NCBI RefSeq assembly: GCF_001431295.2
Contig: NZ_LKAJ02000001.1
Coordinates: forward strand, 2,976,001 to 3,040,000
Source of the DNA: Candidatus Berkiella aquae
GTDB taxonomy: Bacteria; Pseudomonadota; Gammaproteobacteria; Berkiellales; Berkiellaceae
Direction of reading: 5' to 3'
DNA: 64,000 nucleotides
The position numbers and the translations under genes are program-made. Within the stretch, counting starts at the first letter, position 1; every line of letters starts with the position of its first letter. The notes beneath the pieces were generated by a model. That model was not told where the DNA came from. It did not search any database and saw nothing but the letters and a program-made list of their open reading frames with translations. Positions 56,787-64,000 of the stretch are shown one piece after another.

Positions 56787-57334
56787 TGCGGTTTGTGCTT
56801 TTTTTGTTGAATAGGCTGAACCAATGGCGTTGCAAAATGAACTTTAGATTGCTGCTGTTTATACTGAGGCGTTAATGCTTTACCTTTTTTCTCAGTCGCA
56901 CTTTGGTCTGGTTTTCTTTGCATCAATTGGGATAAACGGCGAAATGCATTGACACCATGATTTAATACATCAAAACCATTTACAAGTCTTGGAATACTGG
57001 TTGGTTGAATGGAAATAGAAAATGACATTGGCCAAAGAGAAGGTTTGCTACTAAAAAGAGCGGTTTTTATGTCAGCAACAAATGTCGAGCCATAAGCACA
57101 GGCAAAGCCCGCTTGTGCCCCTCTAAGCAAATTTAAAGGTAGCATGATCTCACTTAATTGATTAGGGAATATAAATTCATAAGCATGCAAGCCAGCATCT
57201 ATGGCAGATACTGAGAAAGAAGCGGCTGGATTCGTCAGCAGATCATGAATCACCACACCAGCAACAATGCCATTCCATCCTCGATATGCCAACTCTGCTT
57301 TATGCGTCTTAATATATTCTATGATATTTGTCAT
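56783..57334 (-). CDS. Hypothetical protein with hydrophobic segments
   Basis: 183 residues from ATG 57334, chosen for the CAGGAG site about 9 bases upstream; the longer frame to 57451 has none. Residues about 15-90 contain moderately hydrophobic, Gly/Ala-rich helices (GIVAGVVIHDLLTNPAASF, NLLRGAQAGFACAYGS). The C-terminal 60 residues are basic and polar (QQQSKVHF, QQKKHKPH), likely disordered. No family recognised. Confidence 0.6.
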   Translation of the reverse strand: MTNIIEYIKTHKAELAYRGWNGIVAGVVIHDLLTNPAASFSVSAIDAGLHAYEFIFPNQLSEIMLPLNLLRGAQAGFACAYGSTFVADIKTALFSSKPSLWPMSFSISIQPTSIPRLVNGFDVLNHGVNAFRRLSQLMQRKPDQSATEKKGKALTPQYKQQQSKVHFATPLVQPIQQKKHKPH

Positions 57335-57498
57335 ATTTTGATATCTCCTGATAAATTGACTAACAAAGATTAGGTTAATTGAGATGGCAATAAAATTGCG
57401 TGGAGTATAGTGCATATACTCTTTTTTGCCTATACTTGAAGCGACGAGCAAACCATGGCATGGTTAGCGACCTACGAACATTTAAGACAAAACGCCTT

Positions 57499-58308
57499 AT
57501 GAAAAAAAGTAAATACATTTCCAGAAAGCCCGATGAAAAAGGCTTTGTCGCTTATAGCGCTGAAGAAACCAGCGTTTGGCATGATTTATTTGTACGCCAA
57601 ATGAAATTATTAGAACATCGTGCGTGCTCAGAATATCTCGATGGCATTAAAGCATTAGGTTTAACAGCGGATAAAATCCCACAAATCCCTGAAATCAATG
57701 AACGTTTACGAGCACTTTCAGGCTGGGAAGTCGCACCCGTACCAGCCCTTATTGATTTCCAAGCCTTTTTTGAATTAATGGCCAATAAGAAATTTCCTGC
57801 CGCAACGTTTATTCGAACGCGTGAAGAATTAGATTATTTACAAGAGCCTGATATTTTCCATGAGATTTTTGGTCATTGCCCTTTAATCACCTTGCCGGTT
57901 TATGCTGATTTTATGCATGAATATGGCAAGCTCGGCTTACAAGCTAATCATGCTGATAGAGTCATGTTAGCGAGGCTTTACTGGTTTACAGTTGAATTTG
58001 GTCTGATTCAATCTTCTCAAGGTCTTAAAATTTATGGTGGCGGTATTCTATCGTCTTTTGGTGAGTCGCAATATTGTTTAGACAGTGATAAACCTTTGCG
58101 TCATCCCCTTGAAGTGATTGAAGCTTTTCGCACCCCTTATCGTATCGATATTTTTCAACCACTGTATTTTGTGATTAACGATTTTTCTGAACTTTTTGGG
58201 TTATCAAAGCTCAATCTGCTCGATTTGATTACCCAAGCTCGAACTTTAGGAATGCACGCGCCATTATTTCCACCTAAACCCAAAGATCAGGAATCTCGCT
58301 TTTTATAA
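57499..58308 (+). CDS. phhA: Phenylalanine-4-hydroxylase
   Basis: 269 residues from ATG 57499, which aligns with the start of Pseudomonas PhhA; the open frame upstream is not needed. The Fe(II) ligands are visible as HEIFGH (His121 and His126) and Glu166 in YWFTVEFG, with IYGGGILSS and the C-terminal LHAPLFPPK-like end (MHAPLFPPKP). It uses tetrahydrobiopterin and oxygen to make tyrosine from phenylalanine. Its recycling partner PhhB is encoded 5 kb downstream. Confidence 0.96.
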   Translation: MKKSKYISRKPDEKGFVAYSAEETSVWHDLFVRQMKLLEHRACSEYLDGIKALGLTADKIPQIPEINERLRALSGWEVAPVPALIDFQAFFELMANKKFPAATFIRTREELDYLQEPDIFHEIFGHCPLITLPVYADFMHEYGKLGLQANHADRVMLARLYWFTVEFGLIQSSQGLKIYGGGILSSFGESQYCLDSDKPLRHPLEVIEAFRTPYRIDIFQPLYFVINDFSELFGLSKLNLLDLITQARTLGMHAPLFPPKPKDQESRFL

Positions 58309-58424
58309 TTTTTAGGAAGCCATAATTTGTTTGCCGACTTTCCAATATGTATTGGTAGCATTCAAACTAACAAATATAAGTGTTAGAGTGTCAACTTTCA
58401 CTATATTTATTAAGGTAATTTCTT

Positions 58425-59774
58425 ATGGCTTCTTATCATATTCCTGGCACCCGTATTGCTATCACGCCTTTTTATGATGCCGCTCAACCTTTATTTTGCT
58501 TAACCAATTTTTCGCGACATCCTGTGACTATTGATGGCATCACTTACCCAACAACCGAACATTACTTTCAAGCACAAAAATTTCTAACAAACCAAGGCGA
58601 TAATCGCCAAGCATTCTTAAATAGTGTTAGAACGCGTGGTAATGGTCCGATGGATGCTTTAGCGATTGCCAGAGAATGGACTCAGCGTTGGACAAAGCAG
58701 CAATGGCAACAATGGGATGCTAGAAAGGAAGCGGTAATGGAAATGGCTTTGCGCGCCAAACTTGTCCAGCATCCATCCATTCGTAATGAACTTTTAAACA
58801 CCGGAAATAGTTGTTTGGTTGAAGACACCGCACAGCGTAATGAAGCCGTCTGGGGTTGGGGCAATGATGGTAATGGCACCAATAAGCTCGGTAAACTGTG
58901 GATGAAAATACGTAATGAAATTTTCACCCAGACAGGGCGCAATGATTTAACGGTTAACCCTGATAACTTATATGCCGATGTACAACGTGCACGACGTGCA
59001 TTAGGCCAACAAAATCAGTTAGTTCAACACTGGCCTAATGCTAAATTGATTAAAGCAACGAAAGCAACCCCTGCTAATCCGCCCGTCACTGACACGATTT
59101 TTCGTTTAGCAGCGGATATCAAACAACAACTGAAAAGAGGTCAAAGTATCAGTGCTACTTCAAATCGTGGCGTAAAAATTCGCTACGGGATCAGCGGACA
59201 ATTTGGTAGTTTTTATATTCAAGGAACTGATCGTCACGGTGCCCCTATCGATGTGTATGTTAAAAATAATGCCATTTATGAAAACAATCGCAAAGTCACA
59301 GAAAGTCGTTGGGCAGATTGGGCCTTACCCATTATTCGTCAAAAAATGGGACAATCTCCTATTGATGCACCCAAACAACCCAAACCGGCTCAACTGCCAA
59401 TAAAAACAAAGGTATCAACACCAAAGCCATCATCCATTAAATCAGCGAGTAAGCCTATCGCATCTTTTAACCTATCTGGCTATGCCTTGTTATTGGGGAT
59501 CGCATTGTGCGGTTTGGCACTCTTCGTCAAAATGGCTTTACCCATTGCTTTAGGTATTGGCATTGTAGGTACACTTGGCGGTGCCTTTTTATTTAATGCC
59601 AATCCTAATACCACCTACTCGTCATCTTCTTCGAAGTTGCCAATATCGACTGCGAATATAAAACCGGATTTGGCGCTTCATAAAACCGTTTTACATCAAG
59701 CGAAAGCTTCTAATCTCAAACAAGCTACCGCAACCCAGGATATCGACTATAAGCCTGTTAATCGATATCGTTAA
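58425..59774 (+). CDS. NADAR-domain (YbiA-like) protein with C-terminal membrane region
   Basis: 449 residues. The N-terminal domain (about 10-165) is NADAR/DUF1768: FTNFSRHPVTIDG-like LTNFSRHPV, PTTEHYFQAQKF, and the GNSCLVEDTAQRNEAVWGWG region. YbiA-type proteins hydrolyse N-glycosidic bonds in riboflavin precursors or ADP-ribose-like compounds. A middle domain (about 215-310) has no recognisable family; two adjacent membrane helices (about 345-390) and a Ser/Thr/Lys-rich tail follow. The membrane-anchored extension is unusual. AAGGTAATTTCTT provides the ribosome site. Confidence 0.8.
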   Translation: MASYHIPGTRIAITPFYDAAQPLFCLTNFSRHPVTIDGITYPTTEHYFQAQKFLTNQGDNRQAFLNSVRTRGNGPMDALAIAREWTQRWTKQQWQQWDARKEAVMEMALRAKLVQHPSIRNELLNTGNSCLVEDTAQRNEAVWGWGNDGNGTNKLGKLWMKIRNEIFTQTGRNDLTVNPDNLYADVQRARRALGQQNQLVQHWPNAKLIKATKATPANPPVTDTIFRLAADIKQQLKRGQSISATSNRGVKIRYGISGQFGSFYIQGTDRHGAPIDVYVKNNAIYENNRKVTESRWADWALPIIRQKMGQSPIDAPKQPKPAQLPIKTKVSTPKPSSIKSASKPIASFNLSGYALLLGIALCGLALFVKMALPIALGIGIVGTLGGAFLFNANPNTTYSSSSSKLPISTANIKPDLALHKTVLHQAKASNLKQATATQDIDYKPVNRYR

Positions 59775-59790
59775 TTTAGATTACATCATG

Positions 59791-59820
59791 GATTTACCTC
59801 TCCTTCGCGAGGGGTAAATC
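59791..59820 (+). terminator. Hairpin after the NADAR-domain gene
   Basis: GATTTACCTCTC-CTTCGC-GAGGGGTAAATC forms a 12-bp stem (one wobble) 17 bases after the stop. No T-run follows; it resembles the CTCTCC..GGAGAG repeats near 17.9 kb. Confidence 0.5.
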
Positions 59821-59969
59821 GGTGCTCTATCCTTGCATTCTTACCCGCCTCGCTTACTCAGTGCTCTCTCAAGCAACACTTAGCTAAAAGATGAAAATGC
59901 ACTTAAAGGCTATATAAACGCTCTATATTTCTTTTGTATGATCTATCATGTTAACTGGATATTTAACGA

Positions 59970-61712
59970 GTGAATATAATTATCTGGCAGGTAATGACCG
60001 GACTATTAGCCATTGCGCTAGGTATTAGCTTATATAAAATTATACGATTAAAAAAACAAAAACAACTTAATAAGTTTAAAGAAACGGAAGAAGATCTGAT
60101 TGATTATGCACTTTCTAACCCTAATCCCATTTTAGGGATTAATAAATTTGGCCAAAGTATTTTTGCCAACTTTGGCAGCGAAGGTATTTTATCTGAATGG
60201 GGAATTGGCTTAAATGATAAAATACCAAGCGAATGGCGAGAAGTGGTTCGTCAGGTATCTTTATCTCACGAAACGCATACATTTGAAATGCCTTGCGGTG
60301 ATAAAACTTATTTCATGAGTGTCGTGCCAAGAAAAAATGATGAAGCAACTTTTTTTGGGATGGATATTACACCATTAAAAGATCTTGAAAAAACATTATC
60401 TGAACATTCTTTATACGATAATGAAACCAAACTACCTAATCGAATAAGCTTTAAGCAAACATTATTAGAACAGACCATCACCGCAAAAGCATCTCAGTTA
60501 AAAATGGGTATCCTAGTTGTACGCATGGACGATTATACTCAAATTGAAAATACCTATGGCCAAGAAACAGCTGAGAGTATTTTAAAAGAGTTTGCCAAGC
60601 GGCTTACCACCTTTTCAAATAAAATGAGTTCTATCGCCAGACTTGGCGAAAATGAATTCGGCATTTTAGAGCCAGAAATGAGTGACGCTGCCACCATGGC
60701 TTCTTATGTACAATCCCTCATTGAAAATTGCACGATGCCTTATGAGGTTGCAGCACACGATATTTTTATTAATGTGAGCATAGGTATCGCCTTTTGTCCC
60801 AATGATGGAAATTCTCCTGATGTATTAACAAGAAATGCGCAACTTGCTGTCAATCGAACAAACAGTTCTCGCAAACCATTTGAATTTTTTGAACGTGGCA
60901 TGGAAGAACAATTAGAGCTCAAAAAAACTATTCTTTCTGATCTACATAAAGCAATAGAAAGAAACCAACTTGAATTGCATTATCAACCTCAAGTTCATCT
61001 CGGCTCAAAAAAACTGATTGGTGGTGAAGCATTGATCCGGTGGAAACACCCTAAAATGGGATATATTTCTCCTTATGTTTTCATGACAACTGCAGAAGAA
61101 TCAAAGCTGGTTGACATCATTGGTGAATGGACAATAAGACAAGCTTGTCAACAAATAAAAGAATGGCGTTCACAAGGATTTTCTCCGATTAAAATTGCAG
61201 TCAATGTCTCTGCCAAACAAGTGCTCAATACCAATATTGTTGAAATTGTACGCAATATAATGAACGAAACGCAAACCACCAATGAGTGGCTATCGCTTGA
61301 ATTAACAGAGAGCGCTTTAGTGCAAGATAAAGATAAAGCGGTTGAAGTCATGCATGGATTTAAATCATTAGGACTAGAACTCGCCTTAGATGATTTTGGC
61401 ACAGGGTATTCTTCATTAAGCTACTTAGCGCAATTTCCCATTGATAAAATAAAAATTGATCGTTCCTTTGTCGTTATCATCGAAGACGAATCCACTGATT
61501 ACACGGTTACCAAAGGCATAATCGATTTAGGTCATAGTATGAAGCTTAAAATTATTGCTGAAGGTGTAGAAACGAAAGCACAGCTAAAATTTATGCAAAG
61601 GCATGATTGTGACATGATTCAAGGTTATATTTTTAGCAAACCGCTTTCATCAGAAGAATTTGTCAAATTATTTAAAGTTGATTGGGCTCAAGAAATTTCA
61701 AAGTATGATTAA
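59970..61712 (+). CDS. PAS-GGDEF-EAL cyclic-di-GMP protein with degenerate GGDEF
   Basis: 580 residues, GTG start. N-terminal membrane helix (about 4-22), a PAS-like region (about 40-140), GGDEF-like domain (about 145-305) in which the signature reads GENEF instead of GGDEF (residues 226-230), so cyclase activity is probably lost, and an EAL domain (about 320-570) with E353-A-L, NVSAKQ, ELTES, DDFGTGYSS, KIDRSF and EGVET, all consistent with an active c-di-GMP phosphodiesterase. It is followed 15 bases later by a membrane-anchored binding-protein gene that may sense its ligand. Confidence 0.9.
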   Translation: MNIIIWQVMTGLLAIALGISLYKIIRLKKQKQLNKFKETEEDLIDYALSNPNPILGINKFGQSIFANFGSEGILSEWGIGLNDKIPSEWREVVRQVSLSHETHTFEMPCGDKTYFMSVVPRKNDEATFFGMDITPLKDLEKTLSEHSLYDNETKLPNRISFKQTLLEQTITAKASQLKMGILVVRMDDYTQIENTYGQETAESILKEFAKRLTTFSNKMSSIARLGENEFGILEPEMSDAATMASYVQSLIENCTMPYEVAAHDIFINVSIGIAFCPNDGNSPDVLTRNAQLAVNRTNSSRKPFEFFERGMEEQLELKKTILSDLHKAIERNQLELHYQPQVHLGSKKLIGGEALIRWKHPKMGYISPYVFMTTAEESKLVDIIGEWTIRQACQQIKEWRSQGFSPIKIAVNVSAKQVLNTNIVEIVRNIMNETQTTNEWLSLELTESALVQDKDKAVEVMHGFKSLGLELALDDFGTGYSSLSYLAQFPIDKIKIDRSFVVIIEDESTDYTVTKGIIDLGHSMKLKIIAEGVETKAQLKFMQRHDCDMIQGYIFSKPLSSEEFVKLFKVDWAQEISKYD

Positions 61713-61727
61713 AGGATACGAATACAA

Positions 61728-62975
61728 GTGAGTACTTATTCAATTGCCATTATCATTTTCCTGAGCGTGTGTGTTTGCATATTGGCTACTATTTTATGGT
61801 TCAGAATAAAAAAACCTCCCATTCGAGTCGGCATTTTACATTCTTTAACAGGCACAATGGCATTTAGTGCCGCTTCTGTCGCCGATGCAACCTTGATGGC
61901 AATTGATGAAATAAATGAATCAGGTGGTATTTTAGGTAGAAAAATAAAACCAATTATTGCTGATGGCCGCTCAGATCCTAATCATTTTATTGAAATGGCT
62001 GAAAAACTAATTACAAAAGACAAAGTTTGTGTTGTATTTGGCTGCTGGTCTTCCGCTAATAGAAAAGCGATTAAGCCTGTTTTTGAAAAATATAACCATT
62101 TGCTTATCTATCCAATTCAATATGAAGGGCTAGAAGATTCACCTAACATTATTTATACCGGTGCAACACCTAACCAGCAAATCATTCCTGCCATTAAGTG
62201 GTCTTTTGATCATATCGGGAAGCGATTCTTTCTTGTTGGATCTGATTATGTATTTTCTCGAGCAGCAAATGAAATTATCAAAGATCAGATTAAAGCATTG
62301 GGTGGAAAAATTTTAGGAGAAGCGTATATCCCTCTTGGCAATGACACGGTGAATCACATTGTAGATAATATTCAGCAAACAAAGCCTGATATGATTGTTA
62401 ATACAATTAATGGTGATAGTAACATCCACTTTTTTAAAAGATTAAGAATGCAAGGCATTTCTCCTAGCGTTATTCCTTCTATTTCATTTAGTTTGGGTGA
62501 AAATGAATTATGCACATTGTCTTACTCGCAAATGGCGGGCGATTATGCAGCATGGAATTATTTTCAAAATATACCTAACAAGGTTAATCAAAATTTTGTC
62601 GAAAATTATAAAAACAAATATGGTCAAGATCGTGTGACAGATGATCCCATTGAATCTGGTTATATTGGTGTTTTTCTGTGGGCACAAGCGGTGAAAACAG
62701 CAAGTACTACTAATGTTAATACCGTTCGAGAAGCGATGAGAAATCAATATTATTTTGCCCCAGAAGGAACCGTTTATATTGATGCTGAAAACAATCATAC
62801 TTGGAAAGTAGCCAGAATAGGAAAAATACGTCAAGATGGCCAATTTGATGTTGTCTGGCGATCAGACAAAGCCATCAAACCTCTTCCCTATCCTGATTAT
62901 CGCACTAAAGAAGAATGGGAAATGCTTTTAGACCAGCTTTATAAAGAATGGGGAAATCACTGGGTCAAACAATAG
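61728..62975 (+). CDS. Membrane-anchored UrtA-like substrate-binding protein
   Basis: 415 residues, GTG start with AAAGGA about 11 bases upstream. One N-terminal membrane helix (about 5-28) without a cleavage site, then a type I periplasmic binding fold very like urea/short-chain-amide binding proteins: GILHSLTGTMAFSAASVADA, DEINESGGILGRKI, VFGCWSSANRKAIKPVFE, PIQYEGLEDSPNIIYTGATPNQQI. No transporter genes accompany it. The tight pairing with the EAL protein suggests a sensory role: an amide or urea-type signal passed to c-di-GMP turnover. This is inference. Confidence 0.85.
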   Translation: MSTYSIAIIIFLSVCVCILATILWFRIKKPPIRVGILHSLTGTMAFSAASVADATLMAIDEINESGGILGRKIKPIIADGRSDPNHFIEMAEKLITKDKVCVVFGCWSSANRKAIKPVFEKYNHLLIYPIQYEGLEDSPNIIYTGATPNQQIIPAIKWSFDHIGKRFFLVGSDYVFSRAANEIIKDQIKALGGKILGEAYIPLGNDTVNHIVDNIQQTKPDMIVNTINGDSNIHFFKRLRMQGISPSVIPSISFSLGENELCTLSYSQMAGDYAAWNYFQNIPNKVNQNFVENYKNKYGQDRVTDDPIESGYIGVFLWAQAVKTASTTNVNTVREAMRNQYYFAPEGTVYIDAENNHTWKVARIGKIRQDGQFDVVWRSDKAIKPLPYPDYRTKEEWEMLLDQLYKEWGNHWVKQ

Positions 62976-62985
62976 GCCATCATTT

Positions 62986-63405
62986 TTAAAGCTTTTTTAT
63001 CAAATAACAACCTACCGTGTCATTGCGATGATCATGACGTTCAAATTCAATGTTAAATCCCAGTTTTTGATACCAAGCACAAGCAGGCCAATCTTTAAGA
63101 GTAAAAACCGTCACCGCTTTGCACCCTTTTTGTTTCGCCCACTCTTGTGCTTTCTCTACTAGCAATTTGCCATAGCCTTGACTACGATATCGCTCATCTA
63201 CCCATAAGCCACCAATTTCTGCTGGGCCAAAGTTATCAAAGCCAGAAATCGCAGCAATCACTTTGTTATTATCGTACACAACATAAAAATAGCCGCCCGT
63301 ACCTGCTAAGCCACGAGTGGCGGCATATTCATTGATACCTTGATGAATAATGCCATAAAAATCTTCGGTTGGATTTTCAATAAAAACAACAGGATTGTGC
63401 GTCAT
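62986..63405 (-). CDS. GNAT-family acetyltransferase
   Basis: 139 residues. The acetyl-CoA-binding segment LWVDERYRSQGYGKLLVEKAQEWAKQKG (R/Q-x-x-G-x-G/A type) and the C-terminal ACAWYQKLGFNIEFERHD are typical. Substrate unknown. Nine bases upstream lies phhB on the same strand, so the two may be co-transcribed. Confidence 0.9.
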   Translation of the reverse strand: MTHNPVVFIENPTEDFYGIIHQGINEYAATRGLAGTGGYFYVVYDNNKVIAAISGFDNFGPAEIGGLWVDERYRSQGYGKLLVEKAQEWAKQKGCKAVTVFTLKDWPACAWYQKLGFNIEFERHDHRNDTVGCYLIKKL

Positions 63406-63414
63406 AGAAACTTC

Positions 63415-63762
63415 CTATGCCGTTGCAACTTTGGGTAGCAGTGCATCGGTTTTCGCTGCACAAATAAAATCATTTTCGGATAATCCTTTAATCGCATGTG
63501 TCGTATATTTAACGATGCAACGATTATAAGAAACTTCTATATCAGGATGATGATTTTCATGATGCGCGATGTAGGCCAATGCATTCACAAAAGCCATGGT
63601 ATGATAATAATTTTTAAAAGCGAAGGTACGCTTGATTTCAGTTGCTTGTTCATTTAGCACCCAACCTTCTACTTTTTTCAAATAATATTCTGCCTCTTTG
63701 CGATCTAAAGGAGAAGTGCCACCTTCACAGGCCTTACAATGTTTTTCAATCAGTTCATTCAT
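63415..63762 (-). CDS. phhB: Pterin-4a-carbinolamine dehydratase
   Basis: 115 residues. Hallmarks are FKNYYHTMAFVNALAYIAHHENHHPDIEVSYNRC-type core with the HHP catalytic histidines, followed by THAIKGLSENDF. It regenerates the quinonoid pterin cofactor after phenylalanine hydroxylation by PhhA (57499-58308). A hisC-like gene lies upstream on the same strand. Confidence 0.95.
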   Translation of the reverse strand: MNELIEKHCKACEGGTSPLDRKEAEYYLKKVEGWVLNEQATEIKRTFAFKNYYHTMAFVNALAYIAHHENHHPDIEVSYNRCIVKYTTHAIKGLSENDFICAAKTDALLPKVATA

Positions 63763-63837
63763 ACGGTAACTTCCTTCATTCTCTTTCTATTTTGAATGTA
63801 TACCCTTAAGGGGTAGCCTCTGCTGTGTTGCCTACAT

Positions 63838-64000
63838 TCATACTGGTTCGAGTATAGTTTGATGTAATGCTTTCAAGCACTGAGCATTTTCTTGCTCTGT
63901 GCCAATCGTAATTCGAATGTAATTCATTAATCCATAAGGATCGAGTGGGCGAACAATAACGCCTTGTCTTAAAAGCGCCTGATAAACATCTTTGCCCGGT
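63838..64000 (-). CDS. hisC: HisC-like aminotransferase, C-terminal fragment (cut by window edge)
   Basis: The last 53 codons are visible; the rest is outside the window. The frame reads PGKDVYQALLRQGVIVRPLD, then YGLMNYIRITIGTEQENAQCL, which matches the C terminus of histidinol-phosphate aminotransferases (the LRQGVIVRP and R-I-T-I-G-T segments). Because phhB follows, an aromatic-amino-acid role for this paralogue is possible. Confidence 0.85.
   Translation of the reverse strand, partial: PGKDVYQALLRQGVIVRPLDPYGLMNYIRITIGTEQENAQCLKALHQTILEPV

Overview
The window looks like chromosomal DNA from a low-GC gammaproteobacterium, most likely an intracellular or amoeba-associated member of the Legionellales (Legionella/Coxiella/Berkiella-like). 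The support is E. coli-type YadGH and YbhGFSR exporters, a Pseudomonas-type phenylalanine hydroxylase, a full leucine-degradation cluster, and a run of proteins with eukaryote-like domains (ankyrin, F-box-like, nuclear-localisation-like basic stretches). The taxonomic call is inference; no rRNA or other marker gene is present.

Layout. 1-5.5 kb: kdpA (cut by the left edge), kdpB, kdpC and a kdpD that stops before its histidine-kinase domains. 5.5-8.4 kb: two divergent dicarboxylate/amino-acid:cation symporters. 8.4-15.3 kb: an ABC exporter and a ybhG-F-S-R-type efflux operon, followed at 15.4 kb by a small peptide with a double-glycine leader. 15.8-18.3 kb: a helical protein of unknown function, an APH-type phosphotransferase and tRNA-Ser(GGA). 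18.4-25.6 kb: a YiiX-type cysteine hydrolase and three candidate host-directed effectors (ankyrin protein, helical-repeat plus alpha/beta-hydrolase protein, F-box-like plus 29-residue-repeat protein).

25.6-34.9 kb is an accessory island. Arrays of a roughly 330-bp repeat lie at both ends, each containing 160-bp palindromic MITE-like elements, with a decayed copy in the middle. Between them are (a) a minus-strand mini-operon of a winged-helix-like protein, two tiny double-glycine peptides and a small membrane protein; (b) a HEPN-like protein; and (c) a strongly AT-rich plus-strand operon of an MqsR-like toxin, an MqsA-like zinc-finger/HTH protein, a MinD/ParA-type ATPase and a TIGR04141/DUF6119-type protein. 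This is the best place to look for an undescribed conflict or defence system.

34.9-40.6 kb returns to ordinary genes: yadGH, a membrane protein, an acid phosphatase, an orphan Liv-type binding protein and two small secreted proteins. 40.7-55.1 kb is branched-chain amino acid catabolism: E1alpha/E1beta/E2 of a 2-oxoacid dehydrogenase, an acyl-CoA dehydrogenase, an HSD17B10-type dehydrogenase, then liuA-thiolase-liuB-liuC-liuD-liuE-scoA-scoB. Together these can convert branched-chain oxoacids to acyl-CoAs and take leucine to acetyl-CoA. 55.2-64 kb: a monooxygenase-fold protein, an oxidoreductase, phenylalanine hydroxylase and its pterin dehydratase, a NADAR-domain membrane protein, a GGDEF/EAL protein paired with a membrane-anchored UrtA-like sensor, a GNAT acetyltransferase and the 3' end of a hisC-like aminotransferase.
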